DNA of 64,000 nt from Solirubrum puertoriconensis (lineage in GTDB: Bacteria > Bacteroidota > Bacteroidia > Cytophagales > Hymenobacteraceae), in assembly GCF_001483135.1 (NCBI RefSeq), contig NZ_LNAL01000007.1, positions 434,001 through 498,000 on the forward strand, in the 5' to 3' direction. Made by a program: the position numbers and the translations under genes. The notes below the pieces were generated by a model. It saw only the letters and a program-made list of their open reading frames with translations, was not told the DNA's origin and made no database searches. This document shows positions 17,024 to 24,827 of the stretch, one piece after another. The first letter of the stretch is position 1, and the number at the start of each line of letters is the position of its first letter.

Positions 17024-17392
17024 TCAGGCCTTCTTGAGAATGAATTCGGGGCTGATTCCAAGGCGTTCGTAGAGCTTCTTGGCGAGGTCGAGCGTCACAC
17101 GGCGTTTACCGCTGAGAATTTGCGACAAGCGCCCGGCAGGCACTTCCAAGAGCTCGGCCAGTTCCTTTTGCTTAAGCCGCATCTGCTGCCGCTTCAGCTC
17201 GATCATATCGGCCAAGGTGGCAGGCAGCGTAGGAATGGGCATTAGGCCTAACTGGTCTTCGTACGCGTCGATGGCGACTACTAACTCCCGAAATTCAGCC
17301 TCTAATTTCTCGTTGCCTTCAAAACCGGCCGCTACCAAAGCGTCGAGGCGACGAAGGGCAGCTTTGTATTCCGAAGGATTGTTGAGCGTCAT
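17024..17392 (-). CDS. XRE-type HTH regulator, HigA-like antitoxin without a toxin
   Basis: A 122-residue protein. The C-terminal half is a helix-turn-helix (LKQKELAELLEVPAGRLSQI, then GKRRVTLDLAKKLYERLGI); the N-terminal half resembles HigA antitoxins (YEDQLGLMPIPTLPATLADMIELK). Such antitoxins normally follow a HigB RNase gene, but the 130 bases upstream contain no HigB-like frame. Upstream lies a perfect palindrome (17474-17498) that looks like an autoregulatory operator. ATG 17392 is preferred to the frame start at 17455, because homology begins at MTLNNPSEY and the CACCTTTGC box at 17452-17460 would be the -7 element. Confidence 0.75.
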   Translation of the reverse strand: MTLNNPSEYKAALRRLDALVAAGFEGNEKLEAEFRELVVAIDAYEDQLGLMPIPTLPATLADMIELKRQQMRLKQKELAELLEVPAGRLSQILSGKRRVTLDLAKKLYERLGISPEFILKKA

Positions 17393-17451
17393 GTGAGGGG
17401 AGAATCGGGAGAAAGAAGCAATACCACCTAGGGCACTCAGTCTTTCCGAGT

Positions 17452-17460
17452 GCAAAGGTG
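17452..17460 (-). promoter_or_regulatory. Possible -7 element for the HTH gene
   Basis: CACCTTTGC on the minus strand differs from TAnnTTTGC at the first base. It lies just downstream of the palindrome at 17474-17498, so a repressor bound there would cover the -33 region. Confidence 0.4.
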
Positions 17461-17473
17461 ATGAGAAAATTGC

Positions 17474-17498
17474 AAATCGAAAAATTAAGTTTCGATTT
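17474..17498. promoter_or_regulatory. Operator-like palindrome upstream of the HTH gene
   Basis: AAATCGAAA and its exact complement TTTCGATTT are separated by 7 bases in an AT-rich patch that contrasts with the surrounding GC-rich DNA. Position and symmetry fit a dimeric HTH autorepressor site. Confidence 0.6.
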
Positions 17499-17524
17499 TG
17501 GAAATTTTATTTCGTCGCGAGTAA

Positions 17525-17568
17525 AACAAACACGCCCCGCATCCATCTAGATGCGGGGCGTGTTTGTT
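17525..17568 (-). terminator. Terminator after pdxA
   Basis: A 19-base perfect stem (AACAAACACGCCCCGCATC and complement) with loop CATCTA. It lies 24 bases past the pdxA stop and ends in T-rich sequence on the minus strand (GTTTGTTTTAC). Confidence 0.85.
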
Positions 17569-17591
17569 AGTGAAAAGCCTCGTTGCGCGTG

Positions 17592-18611
17592 CTAGCCAGC
17601 GAGAGGTTGCTTGTCGGCAACGTGGTTACGAATCAGGTCGCAGGCTAGGTAAAGTGCTTCGCGGAAGGAAGTAGGATCGGCCGTAAACTTGCCCGCAAGG
17701 CCATAAGCAGTGCCGTGGTCGGGTGAGGTGCGTACCACCGGCAGGCCGGCGGTAAAGTTTACGCCGCGCTCGAAGGCAATCGTCTTGAACGGAATGAGAC
17801 CCTGATCGTGGTAGAGCGCCAGGGTGGCATCGAACTGCTGGTACTGGCGGGTACCAAAGAAGCCGTCGGCGGGGTAGGGGCCGTATACCAGGTGCCCTTC
17901 GTTGAGAAACTGCTGAATCACGGGCTGCACCAGATCTTGCTCTTCGCTGCCGAGCAAGCCATTCTCGCCAGCGTGCGGGTTGAGGCCCAGTACGGCTACC
18001 CTGGGTTTCTGAATGCCGAAGTCTTGGCGTAGCGAGTGCAGCAACATGCGCAGCTTGCCAATGAGCACTTCGGAGGTGAGGCGCGTAGGCACGTCCTTCA
18101 AGGGAATGTGCCCGGTAGCGGTGGCCACCCGTAGGTTATCAGCCACCAGAAACATCAGGCTGTCGTTGTTGGTGCTGAAGTGGTGCGCTAGAAACTCGGT
18201 GTGGCCCGGAAAGTAGAAGCCTTCGCCCTGGGTATTGTCTTTGCTTATTGGGGCAGTCACCAACCCATCGATCAGGCCAGCTTTCAGGTCGTTGGCGGCG
18301 GCAATCAGCGACAGGCGCGCGGCCCGGCCCGACGCTTCGGATGGTTGACCGGGGGTAAGCACGAAATCTTCATCCCAGCACGTAACGGCGTTTACTTTAC
18401 CGGCCACAATGTCGGCCGCCTCGCGCACTTGCCGAAAGGCCAGTGGAGCGTGGGTTTTATCGTTCGGAAAGTCGTCGAAAAGGGTGGAGGCGGTGCCGTA
18501 CACCACTGGGGTGCAAAAGCGCAAAATGCGCGCGTCCTGAAGCGTGCGGTAAATGATTTCCGGTCCGATGCCGGCTAGGTCGCCGGTGCTTATGCCAATG
18601 CGGGGGAGCAT
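17592..18611 (-). CDS. pdxA: 4-hydroxythreonine-4-phosphate dehydrogenase PdxA
   Basis: A 339-residue PdxA, the NAD-dependent metal enzyme of DXP-dependent pyridoxal phosphate synthesis. It opens RIGISTGDLAGIGPEII. The metal and substrate residues are visible in PGHTEFLAHH, LNPHAGENGLLG and LYHDQGLIPFK. The end of the message is set by the 19-base hairpin downstream. No other pyridoxal genes are in the window. Confidence 0.95.
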   Translation of the reverse strand: MLPRIGISTGDLAGIGPEIIYRTLQDARILRFCTPVVYGTASTLFDDFPNDKTHAPLAFRQVREAADIVAGKVNAVTCWDEDFVLTPGQPSEASGRAARLSLIAAANDLKAGLIDGLVTAPISKDNTQGEGFYFPGHTEFLAHHFSTNNDSLMFLVADNLRVATATGHIPLKDVPTRLTSEVLIGKLRMLLHSLRQDFGIQKPRVAVLGLNPHAGENGLLGSEEQDLVQPVIQQFLNEGHLVYGPYPADGFFGTRQYQQFDATLALYHDQGLIPFKTIAFERGVNFTAGLPVVRTSPDHGTAYGLAGKFTADPTSFREALYLACDLIRNHVADKQPLAG

Positions 18612-18696
18612 TATCAGGGAGTGATGCGAGGTGTGGAACCGACACCGTTGCCGATGCCGGGCTTGATGCCGATCAGTTAAGTTAGGGCCCTAGGTG

Positions 18697-18728
18697 TTGC
18701 TAGGCGACAAGGATGTGTTACCTAGCAA
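18697..18728. terminator. Weak hairpin between pepA and pdxA
   Basis: TTGCTAGG and CCTAGCAA form an 8-base stem with a 16-base loop just beyond the pepA stop. It has no clear T-run, and the arms contain the CTAGG motif that is common across the window, so the pairing may be incidental. Confidence 0.3.
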
Positions 18729-18752
18729 GCAACGCATCCGATTGAAAGTAAT

Positions 18753-20201
18753 TTACAAGCGGCTGGTTAGGAAAGAGTACAACAGCCGTACGGCCGTGCC
18801 CGTGCCATTTTTGCCGCGGTACGAGTCGGGTGCGGTGAGGAAGGCCGGGCCGGCAATGTCGAGGTGAATCCAGGGGTAGCCTTCGGTGAAGCGCTCCAAG
18901 AACTTGCCCGCCGAAATAGCGCCGGCTTCGGCTTTGCCTAGGTTGTTGATGTCGGCAATGTCGCTCTTGATGTGTTCGGCATACTCGTCCCACAGCGGGA
19001 ACTCCACGATGCGCTCGTGCGTGCGGCGGCCGGCGGCGGCCAGCTCGCGCATCACGTCTTCATCGGCAGTGCCCATGGCCACAATGCCTTCTTTGCCGAT
19101 GGCCCGGGCGGCGGACCCGGTAAGGGTAGCCGCGTCGATGACGAGTTGGGGTTCGTATTTCTTGGCGAAGTGCAGCGCATCGGCCAAAATCAGGCGGCCT
19201 TCGGCATCGGTGTTGAGTACTTCTACCGTGAGGCCGCTGTGCATCGTGAGCACGTCGCCGGGTGCATAGGCGGGGCCGCCGGGGCGGTTATCGGTAGCGG
19301 GTACGAGGGCAATTACGTGCAGCGGTACCTGGTTTTTGGCCAAGGCATACATCACGCCCGTCATGGCGGCGGCGCCGGCCATGTCGCACTTCATCATGTC
19401 CATCGAAGCGGGCGTGGGCTTCAGGCTTAGGCCACCCGTATCGAACACCACGCCTTTGCCCACCAGCACGAAAGGCTTCTCGTTGCGGGCACCCTCGGGC
19501 TTCCACTCCATAATGGTGAAAGTGGGCGGCTCGGGGCTGCCTTGGTTTACGGCCAGTAGGCCACCCATGCGTAGTGCTTCAATGCGGGCTTGGTCGAGAA
19601 TTTCGGTGTGGTAGCCGGCGTCTTCGCCAGCGGCCGCCATTTGCTCAGCGAACATGGTTGCCGTGAGCTTATTCTGCGGCATGTTCACCAGGTCGCGGGC
19701 GAGCGTGACACCCAGGAGCAGGTTCTCCAGCTCGCGCACCTTGGTTTCCTCCTCGTTCACCAGCGCCACCCGGAACAGCTCAGGCGCCTTCTTCGATTTC
19801 TCATCGGTTTTGTAGCCCTCGAACTGGTACGCCGTGAGGTACAAGCCCTCGGCCAACGACAAGGCGGCTTGCTTATCGGCCGTGAGGTTAAGGATGTGCA
19901 GCTCCTTTACCCGAGCGGCCTTTAGCTTGGCGTGCAGTTGGTTGCCACTGCGGCGCAGTTGCTCGGCGCTCAGGTCGGCCGTTTTCTTATCGGCCGCCAC
20001 TACCACGTACACCCGGTGGGTATACAGGTTCACCGCAAACAGCTTTTCATCGGCAGCGAGCTGCGCGTTGGCGTAGGTAAGGGCGGCTTCGGGTAGCTCG
20101 GGTGCTTCGCTCGGCAGTGTTTTGGTACCAGCGGGCAAAATCAGAACAACGTCGGCGGGGCCTTGGGGCAGCGCAGCAGCGGTGGCGAGGTGTAGTGGCA
20201 T
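18753..20201 (-). CDS. pepA: Leucyl aminopeptidase, M17 family
   Basis: A 482-residue M17 metallopeptidase that removes N-terminal residues using two metal ions. The signature NTDAEGRL is intact, preceded by VGKGVVFDTGGLSLKP and MMKCDMAGAAAM, and followed by ATLTGSA. The N-terminal 150 residues are the usual non-catalytic domain. ATG 20201 (MPLHLATAAALPQG) is preferred over the frame start at 20228. In some bacteria PepA also binds DNA, but nothing here shows that. It is divergent from rsmA across a 132-base gap. Confidence 0.93.
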   Translation of the reverse strand: MPLHLATAAALPQGPADVVLILPAGTKTLPSEAPELPEAALTYANAQLAADEKLFAVNLYTHRVYVVVAADKKTADLSAEQLRRSGNQLHAKLKAARVKELHILNLTADKQAALSLAEGLYLTAYQFEGYKTDEKSKKAPELFRVALVNEEETKVRELENLLLGVTLARDLVNMPQNKLTATMFAEQMAAAGEDAGYHTEILDQARIEALRMGGLLAVNQGSPEPPTFTIMEWKPEGARNEKPFVLVGKGVVFDTGGLSLKPTPASMDMMKCDMAGAAAMTGVMYALAKNQVPLHVIALVPATDNRPGGPAYAPGDVLTMHSGLTVEVLNTDAEGRLILADALHFAKKYEPQLVIDAATLTGSAARAIGKEGIVAMGTADEDVMRELAAAGRRTHERIVEFPLWDEYAEHIKSDIADINNLGKAEAGAISAGKFLERFTEGYPWIHLDIAGPAFLTAPDSYRGKNGTGTAVRLLYSFLTSRL

Positions 20202-20288
20202 AGGGGGAAATCTAGCTTTGGCGCGCAAGTTATCGGGTTATGCGTTACCGGCCGCGCACGGAGTTCGGCCGCCCCCGCGGGGCTTTCG

Positions 20289-20297
20289 TACTTTTGC
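20289..20297 (+). promoter_or_regulatory. -7 promoter element for rsmA
   Basis: TACTTTTGC matches TAnnTTTG(C) and lies 37 bases before ATG 20334, in the divergent gap with pepA. Confidence 0.55.
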
Positions 20298-20333
20298 CGG
20301 CCAATCCTATACGCGAAGCTTGCCTTCGTGCCC

Positions 20334-21131
20334 ATGCCTGTGGAACGCGTCACCCCGAAAAAGCACCTAGGCCAGCACTTTCTGGCCGATCTGAACATCT
20401 CCCGCCGCATTGCCGAATCGTTGCAGCTGCCCGATGGCGTGCGCCACGTGCTGGAAGTGGGCCCTGGTATGGGCGTGCTGACGCAGTTTTTGCTGGAGCG
20501 CACGGTCGATTATGAAACCACAGTAATCGAAATTGACCGCGAATCGGTGGCGTACCTGCAGCAGCACTTTTCGGCGCTGGAGGGGCGCATCCTGTCGGCC
20601 GACTTTCTGCGCCAGGACCTAGGCAAGCTGTTCGAGAATAAGCCGGTGGCCGTTATCGGCAATTTCCCCTACAACATCAGCTCCCAAATTTATTTTAAGG
20701 TGCTGGAGCACCGCCAGCAAGTGCGCGAGTGCGTGGGCATGATTCAGAAAGAAGTAGCCGAGCGTATTGCCGCCAAGCCCGGCTCCAAAACGTACGGTAT
20801 CCTGAGCGTGCTGGTGCAGGCGTTCTACGACACCGAGTACCTGTTCACGGTGGGCCCGCACGTGTTTGTGCCGCCGCCCAAAGTGCAAAGCGCCGTGCTG
20901 CGCCTCACGCGCAACCAAGTGCAGCAGCTGGAGTGCGACGAGAAACTGTTTTTTCAGGTAGTGAAGCAAGCGTTCAACACCCGCCGCAAAACCCTGCGCA
21001 ACTGCCTTAAGCCGATGGGTATGCCGCCTGAAGCCATGACGGATGCCATCTTTGATAAACGCGCCGAGCAGCTAAGCGTGCAGGACTTTGTCGGCCTTAC
21101 GCAGCGCGTAATGGCAGTGCGTAGCACCTAG
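20334..21131 (+). CDS. rsmA: 16S rRNA dimethyladenosine transferase RsmA/KsgA
   Basis: A 265-residue enzyme that dimethylates two adjacent adenosines near the 3' end of 16S rRNA during 30S maturation. HLGQHFL, the SAM-binding EVGPGMGVLTQFLLE and motif IV GNFPYNISS are all present, as is the family C-terminal pattern FNTRRKTLRNCL. ATG 20334 and an upstream in-frame GTG at 20328 are both possible. The stop TAG is embedded in a CCTAGG palindrome at 21127-21132. It is followed after 56 bases by a dehydrogenase gene that has its own promoter-like box. Confidence 0.95.
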   Translation: MPVERVTPKKHLGQHFLADLNISRRIAESLQLPDGVRHVLEVGPGMGVLTQFLLERTVDYETTVIEIDRESVAYLQQHFSALEGRILSADFLRQDLGKLFENKPVAVIGNFPYNISSQIYFKVLEHRQQVRECVGMIQKEVAERIAAKPGSKTYGILSVLVQAFYDTEYLFTVGPHVFVPPPKVQSAVLRLTRNQVQQLECDEKLFFQVVKQAFNTRRKTLRNCLKPMGMPPEAMTDAIFDKRAEQLSVQDFVGLTQRVMAVRST

Positions 21132-21151
21132 GGCTATGGCCCGCCCAAGCG

Positions 21152-21159
21152 TACTTTCG
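21152..21159 (+). promoter_or_regulatory. Possible -7 element for the dehydrogenase gene
   Basis: TACTTTCG is a one-base variant of TAnnTTTG and lies 28 bases before GTG 21188. The same TTCG variant recurs at 63426 in front of another gene. Confidence 0.4.
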
Positions 21160-21187
21160 TCCGTAGTTCCACCAAGCCGAGTTTGCC

Positions 21188-22132
21188 GTGATACGTTGCC
21201 TAGTAATTGATGAAATGCACTCTTCCCTCAAAAGCTTGTTGCGCGAGATAGGAGTACAGATCGATTACGAACCCGATTTGTTGCCTGCCGAAGTGCCCGC
21301 TGCTTTGGCCGAAAAGCCTTACGAAGGGCTGATTGTGCGCTCCAAGGTGCGCGTTACGGCCGATTTGCTGCGCCACGGCAAACACCTGCGCTTCGTAGCC
21401 CGTGCCGGGGCCGGCGTCGATAACATTGATATTGCGGCAATGGAAGCCGCCGGCTTGGCCTTGCTGAATGCGCCCGAAGGCAACGAGCAAGCCGTAGGGG
21501 AGTTTGCGGTGGGCTTGCTGATCGGCTTGCTGCGTAAAGTAGCCTCGGCCGATGTGGAAGTGCGCCGCGGCGAGTGGCACCGCGAGGCCAACCGCGGCTA
21601 CGAATTGCAGGCCCGCACGGTGGGCATTGTTGGCTGCGGGCACATGGGGCGCAGCTTTGCGCGCTGCCTGCGCGGTTTCGGCTGCGAGGTGCTGGGCTAC
21701 GACAACGACCCCGCCGTGCAGCCCACCGATTACCTGCCGTTGGTGCCGCTCGAGGAGCTGCAGCAACGTTGCGACGTGCTGAGCGTGCACATCCCGTACT
21801 CAGCGGCTAATCACAACTTTATCAACGAAGCGTTGCTGCGCGGTTTTCAGCGGCCCTTGTGGCTGCTGAACACGGCCCGCGGCGAAGTGCTCGACCACGC
21901 CGCCCTGGTGCTACTGCTGCGCGAAGGCAAGCTGCGCGGGGCCGCCCTCGATGTGCTCGACAACGAACGACTAGGTGCGCTCAAGCCCGAGCAGCAAGCC
22001 CGCTTCGAGTACCTGCGCAAGGCCAACAACGTGGTGCTCACGCCGCACGTTGGCGGCTGGACGCACGAGTCGTATCAGCGCATCAACCAAGTGCTGGTGC
22101 GCAAAATCGAAGCTTTTCTGAGCAACGCGTAG
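21188..22132 (+). CDS. D-isomer 2-hydroxyacid dehydrogenase (SerA-like)
   Basis: A 314-residue NAD-dependent dehydrogenase of the phosphoglycerate dehydrogenase group. The catalytic pattern is RSKVRVTADLL and ARAGAGVDNID for substrate binding, GIVGCGHMGRSFARCL for NAD binding, NTARGEVLDHAAL with the active Arg, and the late HVGGWTHES with the acid/base His. It lacks the C-terminal ACT regulatory domain of SerA. Substrate could be 3-phosphoglycerate or another 2-keto acid; no serC or serB is adjacent. The start is GTG at 21188. Confidence 0.85.
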   Translation: MIRCLVIDEMHSSLKSLLREIGVQIDYEPDLLPAEVPAALAEKPYEGLIVRSKVRVTADLLRHGKHLRFVARAGAGVDNIDIAAMEAAGLALLNAPEGNEQAVGEFAVGLLIGLLRKVASADVEVRRGEWHREANRGYELQARTVGIVGCGHMGRSFARCLRGFGCEVLGYDNDPAVQPTDYLPLVPLEELQQRCDVLSVHIPYSAANHNFINEALLRGFQRPLWLLNTARGEVLDHAALVLLLREGKLRGAALDVLDNERLGALKPEQQARFEYLRKANNVVLTPHVGGWTHESYQRINQVLVRKIEAFLSNA

Positions 22133-22225
22133 TTGGTTTGGGCCAAGCGGCCATGCGCTACCTGGGGCACGCCGCCGCCGAGCCAGGTTTGCGCGGGTCT
22201 CTTGCGCACAGTGGTTGCCATTTCG

Positions 22226-22234
22226 TATATTTGC
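22226..22234 (+). promoter_or_regulatory. -7 promoter element for greA
   Basis: TATATTTGC matches TAnnTTTG(C). It would start transcription near 22240, immediately before the hairpin at 22248, so the leader RNA contains a complete terminator upstream of the greA start. Confidence 0.55.
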
Positions 22235-22247
22235 TGATGCCTGTTCG

Positions 22248-22288
22248 GGAGAACGGCCGGCACCGCCGGCCGTTCTCCTTGTTTTTTT
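22248..22288 (+). terminator. Terminator/attenuator in the greA leader
   Basis: A 13-base perfect stem (GGAGAACGGCCGG with its complement) and a 5-base loop, followed by TTGTTTTTTT. It sits 25 bases before the greA ATG and downstream of the TATATTTGC box. It may terminate readthrough from the dehydrogenase gene, attenuate greA, or both. Confidence 0.85.
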
Positions 22289-22313
22289 ACCTGTTTGCCC
22301 ACCACTCATTGTC

Positions 22314-22784
22314 ATGGCTGTCAACTATTATACCCCCGAAGGCTTGCAAAGGCTGAAGGATGAACTGCAGGATCTGAAAATCCGCGGCCGGGCCGAGGCA
22401 GCCCGCCAGCTGGCGGAAGCACGCGACAAAGGTGACCTGAGCGAAAACGCGGAGTACGACGCGGCCAAAGAAGCCCAAGGCCACCTCGAGCTGAAGATTT
22501 CGAAGCTGGAAGAGGTTATCGGCAACGCCCGCATCCTCGACGAAACCAACCTCGACACCAGCAAGGTGCTCATCATGAGCAAAGTGAAGCTGAAAAACCT
22601 CAAGAACAACGCCGTGCTCGACTACGTGCTGGTGGCGGAGGAAGAGGCTAACCTGGCCGCTGGTAAAATCTCGGTGAAGTCGCCGATCGGCAAAGGCCTG
22701 CTAGGCAAGTCGGCCGGCGATGTGGCCGAAATTACCGTACCCGCTGGCAAGCTGCACTTCGAGATTCTGGAGGTTTCGCGCTAA
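22314..22784 (+). CDS. greA: Transcription elongation factor GreA
   Basis: A 156-residue GreA that rescues backtracked RNA polymerase by stimulating transcript cleavage. The N-terminal coiled coil (about residues 5-75) contains the tip DLSENAEYDAAKE with the acidic residues that reach the active site; the C-terminal FKBP-like domain ends PAGKLHFEILEVSR. ATG 22314 gives MAVNYYTPEGLQRL, the family start. The leader carries a strong intrinsic terminator, comparable in logic to the E. coli greA leader, and another terminator follows at 22842. Confidence 0.96.
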   Translation: MAVNYYTPEGLQRLKDELQDLKIRGRAEAARQLAEARDKGDLSENAEYDAAKEAQGHLELKISKLEEVIGNARILDETNLDTSKVLIMSKVKLKNLKNNAVLDYVLVAEEEANLAAGKISVKSPIGKGLLGKSAGDVAEITVPAGKLHFEILEVSR

Positions 22785-22841
22785 GCACCTCAGCTGGATT
22801 GCCCTAGGTGATGCAGCCCTTACATAATGGCATTTGCAAGG

Positions 22842-22876
22842 CGCGGCTGGTCCTGATAGACCGGCCGCGTTTTTTT
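22842..22876 (+). terminator. Terminator after greA
   Basis: An 11-base stem with one G-T pair (CGCGGCTGGTC against GACCGGCCGCG), a 6-base loop and a seven-T tract, 57 bases after the greA stop. Confidence 0.85.
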
Positions 22877-22983
22877 GTGCCCTGTTCCGCGGTAGTGCCG
22901 GGCCTAACGCCGGAAACTTCCTAGCTTCACCGCGCCGAGTTTATCGGTACGTGTTACCTGTCACCCGTTACACTACGCCCGAA

Positions 22984-23862
22984 ATGCCGTCTATTTTCTC
23001 CCGCATTGTTGCCGGCGAGTTGCCCGCCTACAAAGTAGCCGAGGACGAACACCACCTGGCTTTTCTCGACATCACACCCCTGGTTGAAGGCCACACGTTG
23101 GTAATTCCCAAGCGCGAAGTCGACTACATCTTCGATTTGCCGGCCGATGAGCTGGCGGCCCTGCACCAGTTTGCGCAGCGCGTGGCCAAAGGGATGAAGG
23201 AAGTTGTGCCCTGCCGCCGCGTTGGCGTGGCGGTAATCGGCCTGGAGGTGCCGCACGCCCACATCCACCTGATTCCGATGAACCGGGTGTCGGACATGAA
23301 CTTTGCCAACGAGAAAATCAAAGTGCGCGAAGAGCGCATGAAGGAGTTGGCCACGGCTATTTCGGCCAAGGTGGCCGAGGTGGGCGGCGGCCAAGCCCTA
23401 GGTGCGCAGCCAGCTTCGGCCGCTACGGGCCAAGCCCCGCAAGCGGCCCAAGCCGATGGCGCATCCGATGCGGTAGTGCAGCAGTTGCATGCCCTTACCG
23501 AGGGGCTCTACTTCATGAGCGAGTCGGAATCGGCGCTGACGCCCGTGAGCTACAACCTGCCCGCTGGCTTCGAGCTGAGCCCCGAGAGTGTGCTGCCGCT
23601 GCTGGGCCACTCGCCCGCTGGCGCCAAGGTAGAAACCCAGGAACTGACGTATTTCCTGCGCAACCACACCGCCGACCAAGGCGTGCTCGGCAACGTGGAG
23701 CTGGCCAACCGCTTCAAGGCCCTGCAGATGTTTATGATGCAGGAATTGGAGGATACCCAAGTGTACCGCGTAGGCAGCGGCCCACAAGTTGAGGCGTACG
23801 CCCTAGGTAAAACCTCGGAGGGTAAGCTGGCAGGCTTCAAAGCAACGCTCATCGAAACCTAA
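22984..23862 (+). CDS. HIT hydrolase fused to a NuiA-like nuclease-inhibitor domain
   Basis: A 292-residue two-domain protein. Residues 1-130 are a HIT nucleotide hydrolase/transferase (FSRIVAGELPAYKV at the start; the His triad H91, H93, H95 in HAHIHLIP). An Ala/Gln/Gly linker (133-161) leads to residues 162-292, which resemble NuiA, the cyanobacterial inhibitor of the nuclease NucA: LTEGLYFMSESES, TYFLRNHTA, and a C-terminal Thr. In the NucA-NuiA complex the inhibitor's last Thr binds the catalytic Mg, so Thr292 as the final residue is telling. ATG 22984 is the HIT start; upstream in-frame sequence is unconserved. A NucA-type nuclease lies 3 kb away. Confidence 0.85.
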   Translation: MPSIFSRIVAGELPAYKVAEDEHHLAFLDITPLVEGHTLVIPKREVDYIFDLPADELAALHQFAQRVAKGMKEVVPCRRVGVAVIGLEVPHAHIHLIPMNRVSDMNFANEKIKVREERMKELATAISAKVAEVGGGQALGAQPASAATGQAPQAAQADGASDAVVQQLHALTEGLYFMSESESALTPVSYNLPAGFELSPESVLPLLGHSPAGAKVETQELTYFLRNHTADQGVLGNVELANRFKALQMFMMQELEDTQVYRVGSGPQVEAYALGKTSEGKLAGFKATLIET

Positions 23863-23903
23863 GCCCCTCACGAAAGGAAAACTGCACCACCCTCGGGCGC
23901 TTC

Positions 23904-24773
23904 GTGCTGCCTTCGCCTGAACAACTGCCCCGGTTGAAACACCTGCTTGCTTCTGCGTTCCGTCAGCTATTTGCCATACCTTATTTCAAGGACAAATACT
24001 TCGGCCTGTATAAGCGCGTGTTCCGGCCGTGGCAGTTGTTTAATGGGGTGCACAAAACGGTACGTTACCGCCACGGCCTGTTGCTGCGCTTGCATTTGGC
24101 CGACTGGATACCACAACACCTTTACTTTTTAGGCGACTACGAGGAGCGCGGCATCCTGTTTCTGGAGCAGCACTTACGCCCCGGCCACGTAGTGCTTGAT
24201 GTGGGCGCCAACATGGGGTTGTACAGCCTCGTGGCCTCCAAGATGGTGGGCGGTACAGGGCAGGTGTATGCCTTTGAGCCGCTGCCGGCCAATGCCGATT
24301 TGCTCCGTGAGCACATAGCCATTAACCGGCTCAGCAACGTGCAGCTCGAGCAAAAAGCAGTGAGCAATGTGGCGGGGCTGATGCCGCTCTACACGCCGCC
24401 GCCCAACAACTCCGGCATGGCGTCGTTGCGGCGCTACTCCGATGAGCTGGGCGCACCCGTTCAGGTAGAGGTGGTTACGCTTGATGCGTATGCCGAAAGC
24501 TTACCGGCGGTGCACCTGATTAAGCTCGATATTGAAGGTGGTGAGTACCAAGCACTGCTGGGCATGCAACGCCTGTTGGCCCGGCACAAGCCCTTGCTGA
24601 TGCTCGAGCTGCAGCCTAACATCCTAGGTGCGGCATCACAAACCGAGTTCGACATCCGCCAGTTGCTTTCGGCCTTAGGCTACCGGCAGTATTTCGTTGA
24701 CAAACAAGGCCGACTAACGCACGATACTGCAGCCGGTGTGGGCTTCCACAATGTGGTGTTTGTGCCTGCCTAA
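23904..24773 (+). CDS. FkbM-family SAM-dependent methyltransferase
   Basis: A 289-residue methyltransferase. SAM-binding motif I is VLDVGANMGLYSLVASK, followed by VYAFEPLPANADLL and the FkbM pattern HLIKLDIEGGEYQALLGM with MLELQPN. Members methylate hydroxyl groups on sugars or small molecules; the acceptor here is unknown. The N-terminal 90 residues contain aromatic and basic residues with no recognised domain. The start is GTG at 23904, 41 bases after the HIT-NuiA gene, so the two could share a transcript. Confidence 0.82.
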   Translation: MLPSPEQLPRLKHLLASAFRQLFAIPYFKDKYFGLYKRVFRPWQLFNGVHKTVRYRHGLLLRLHLADWIPQHLYFLGDYEERGILFLEQHLRPGHVVLDVGANMGLYSLVASKMVGGTGQVYAFEPLPANADLLREHIAINRLSNVQLEQKAVSNVAGLMPLYTPPPNNSGMASLRRYSDELGAPVQVEVVTLDAYAESLPAVHLIKLDIEGGEYQALLGMQRLLARHKPLLMLELQPNILGAASQTEFDIRQLLSALGYRQYFVDKQGRLTHDTAAGVGFHNVVFVPA

Positions 24774-24827
24774 CCACTTCCACTCTATTTACACAGTTGA
24801 TATTCTTTTTAGCTAACGCCTTACAAT

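Noticed and set aside
17319-17546. A frame upstream of the HTH gene that might be a HigB toxin
   Set aside because: Its sequence has no HigB pattern and overlaps the terminator and operator palindrome; it appears to be non-coding.
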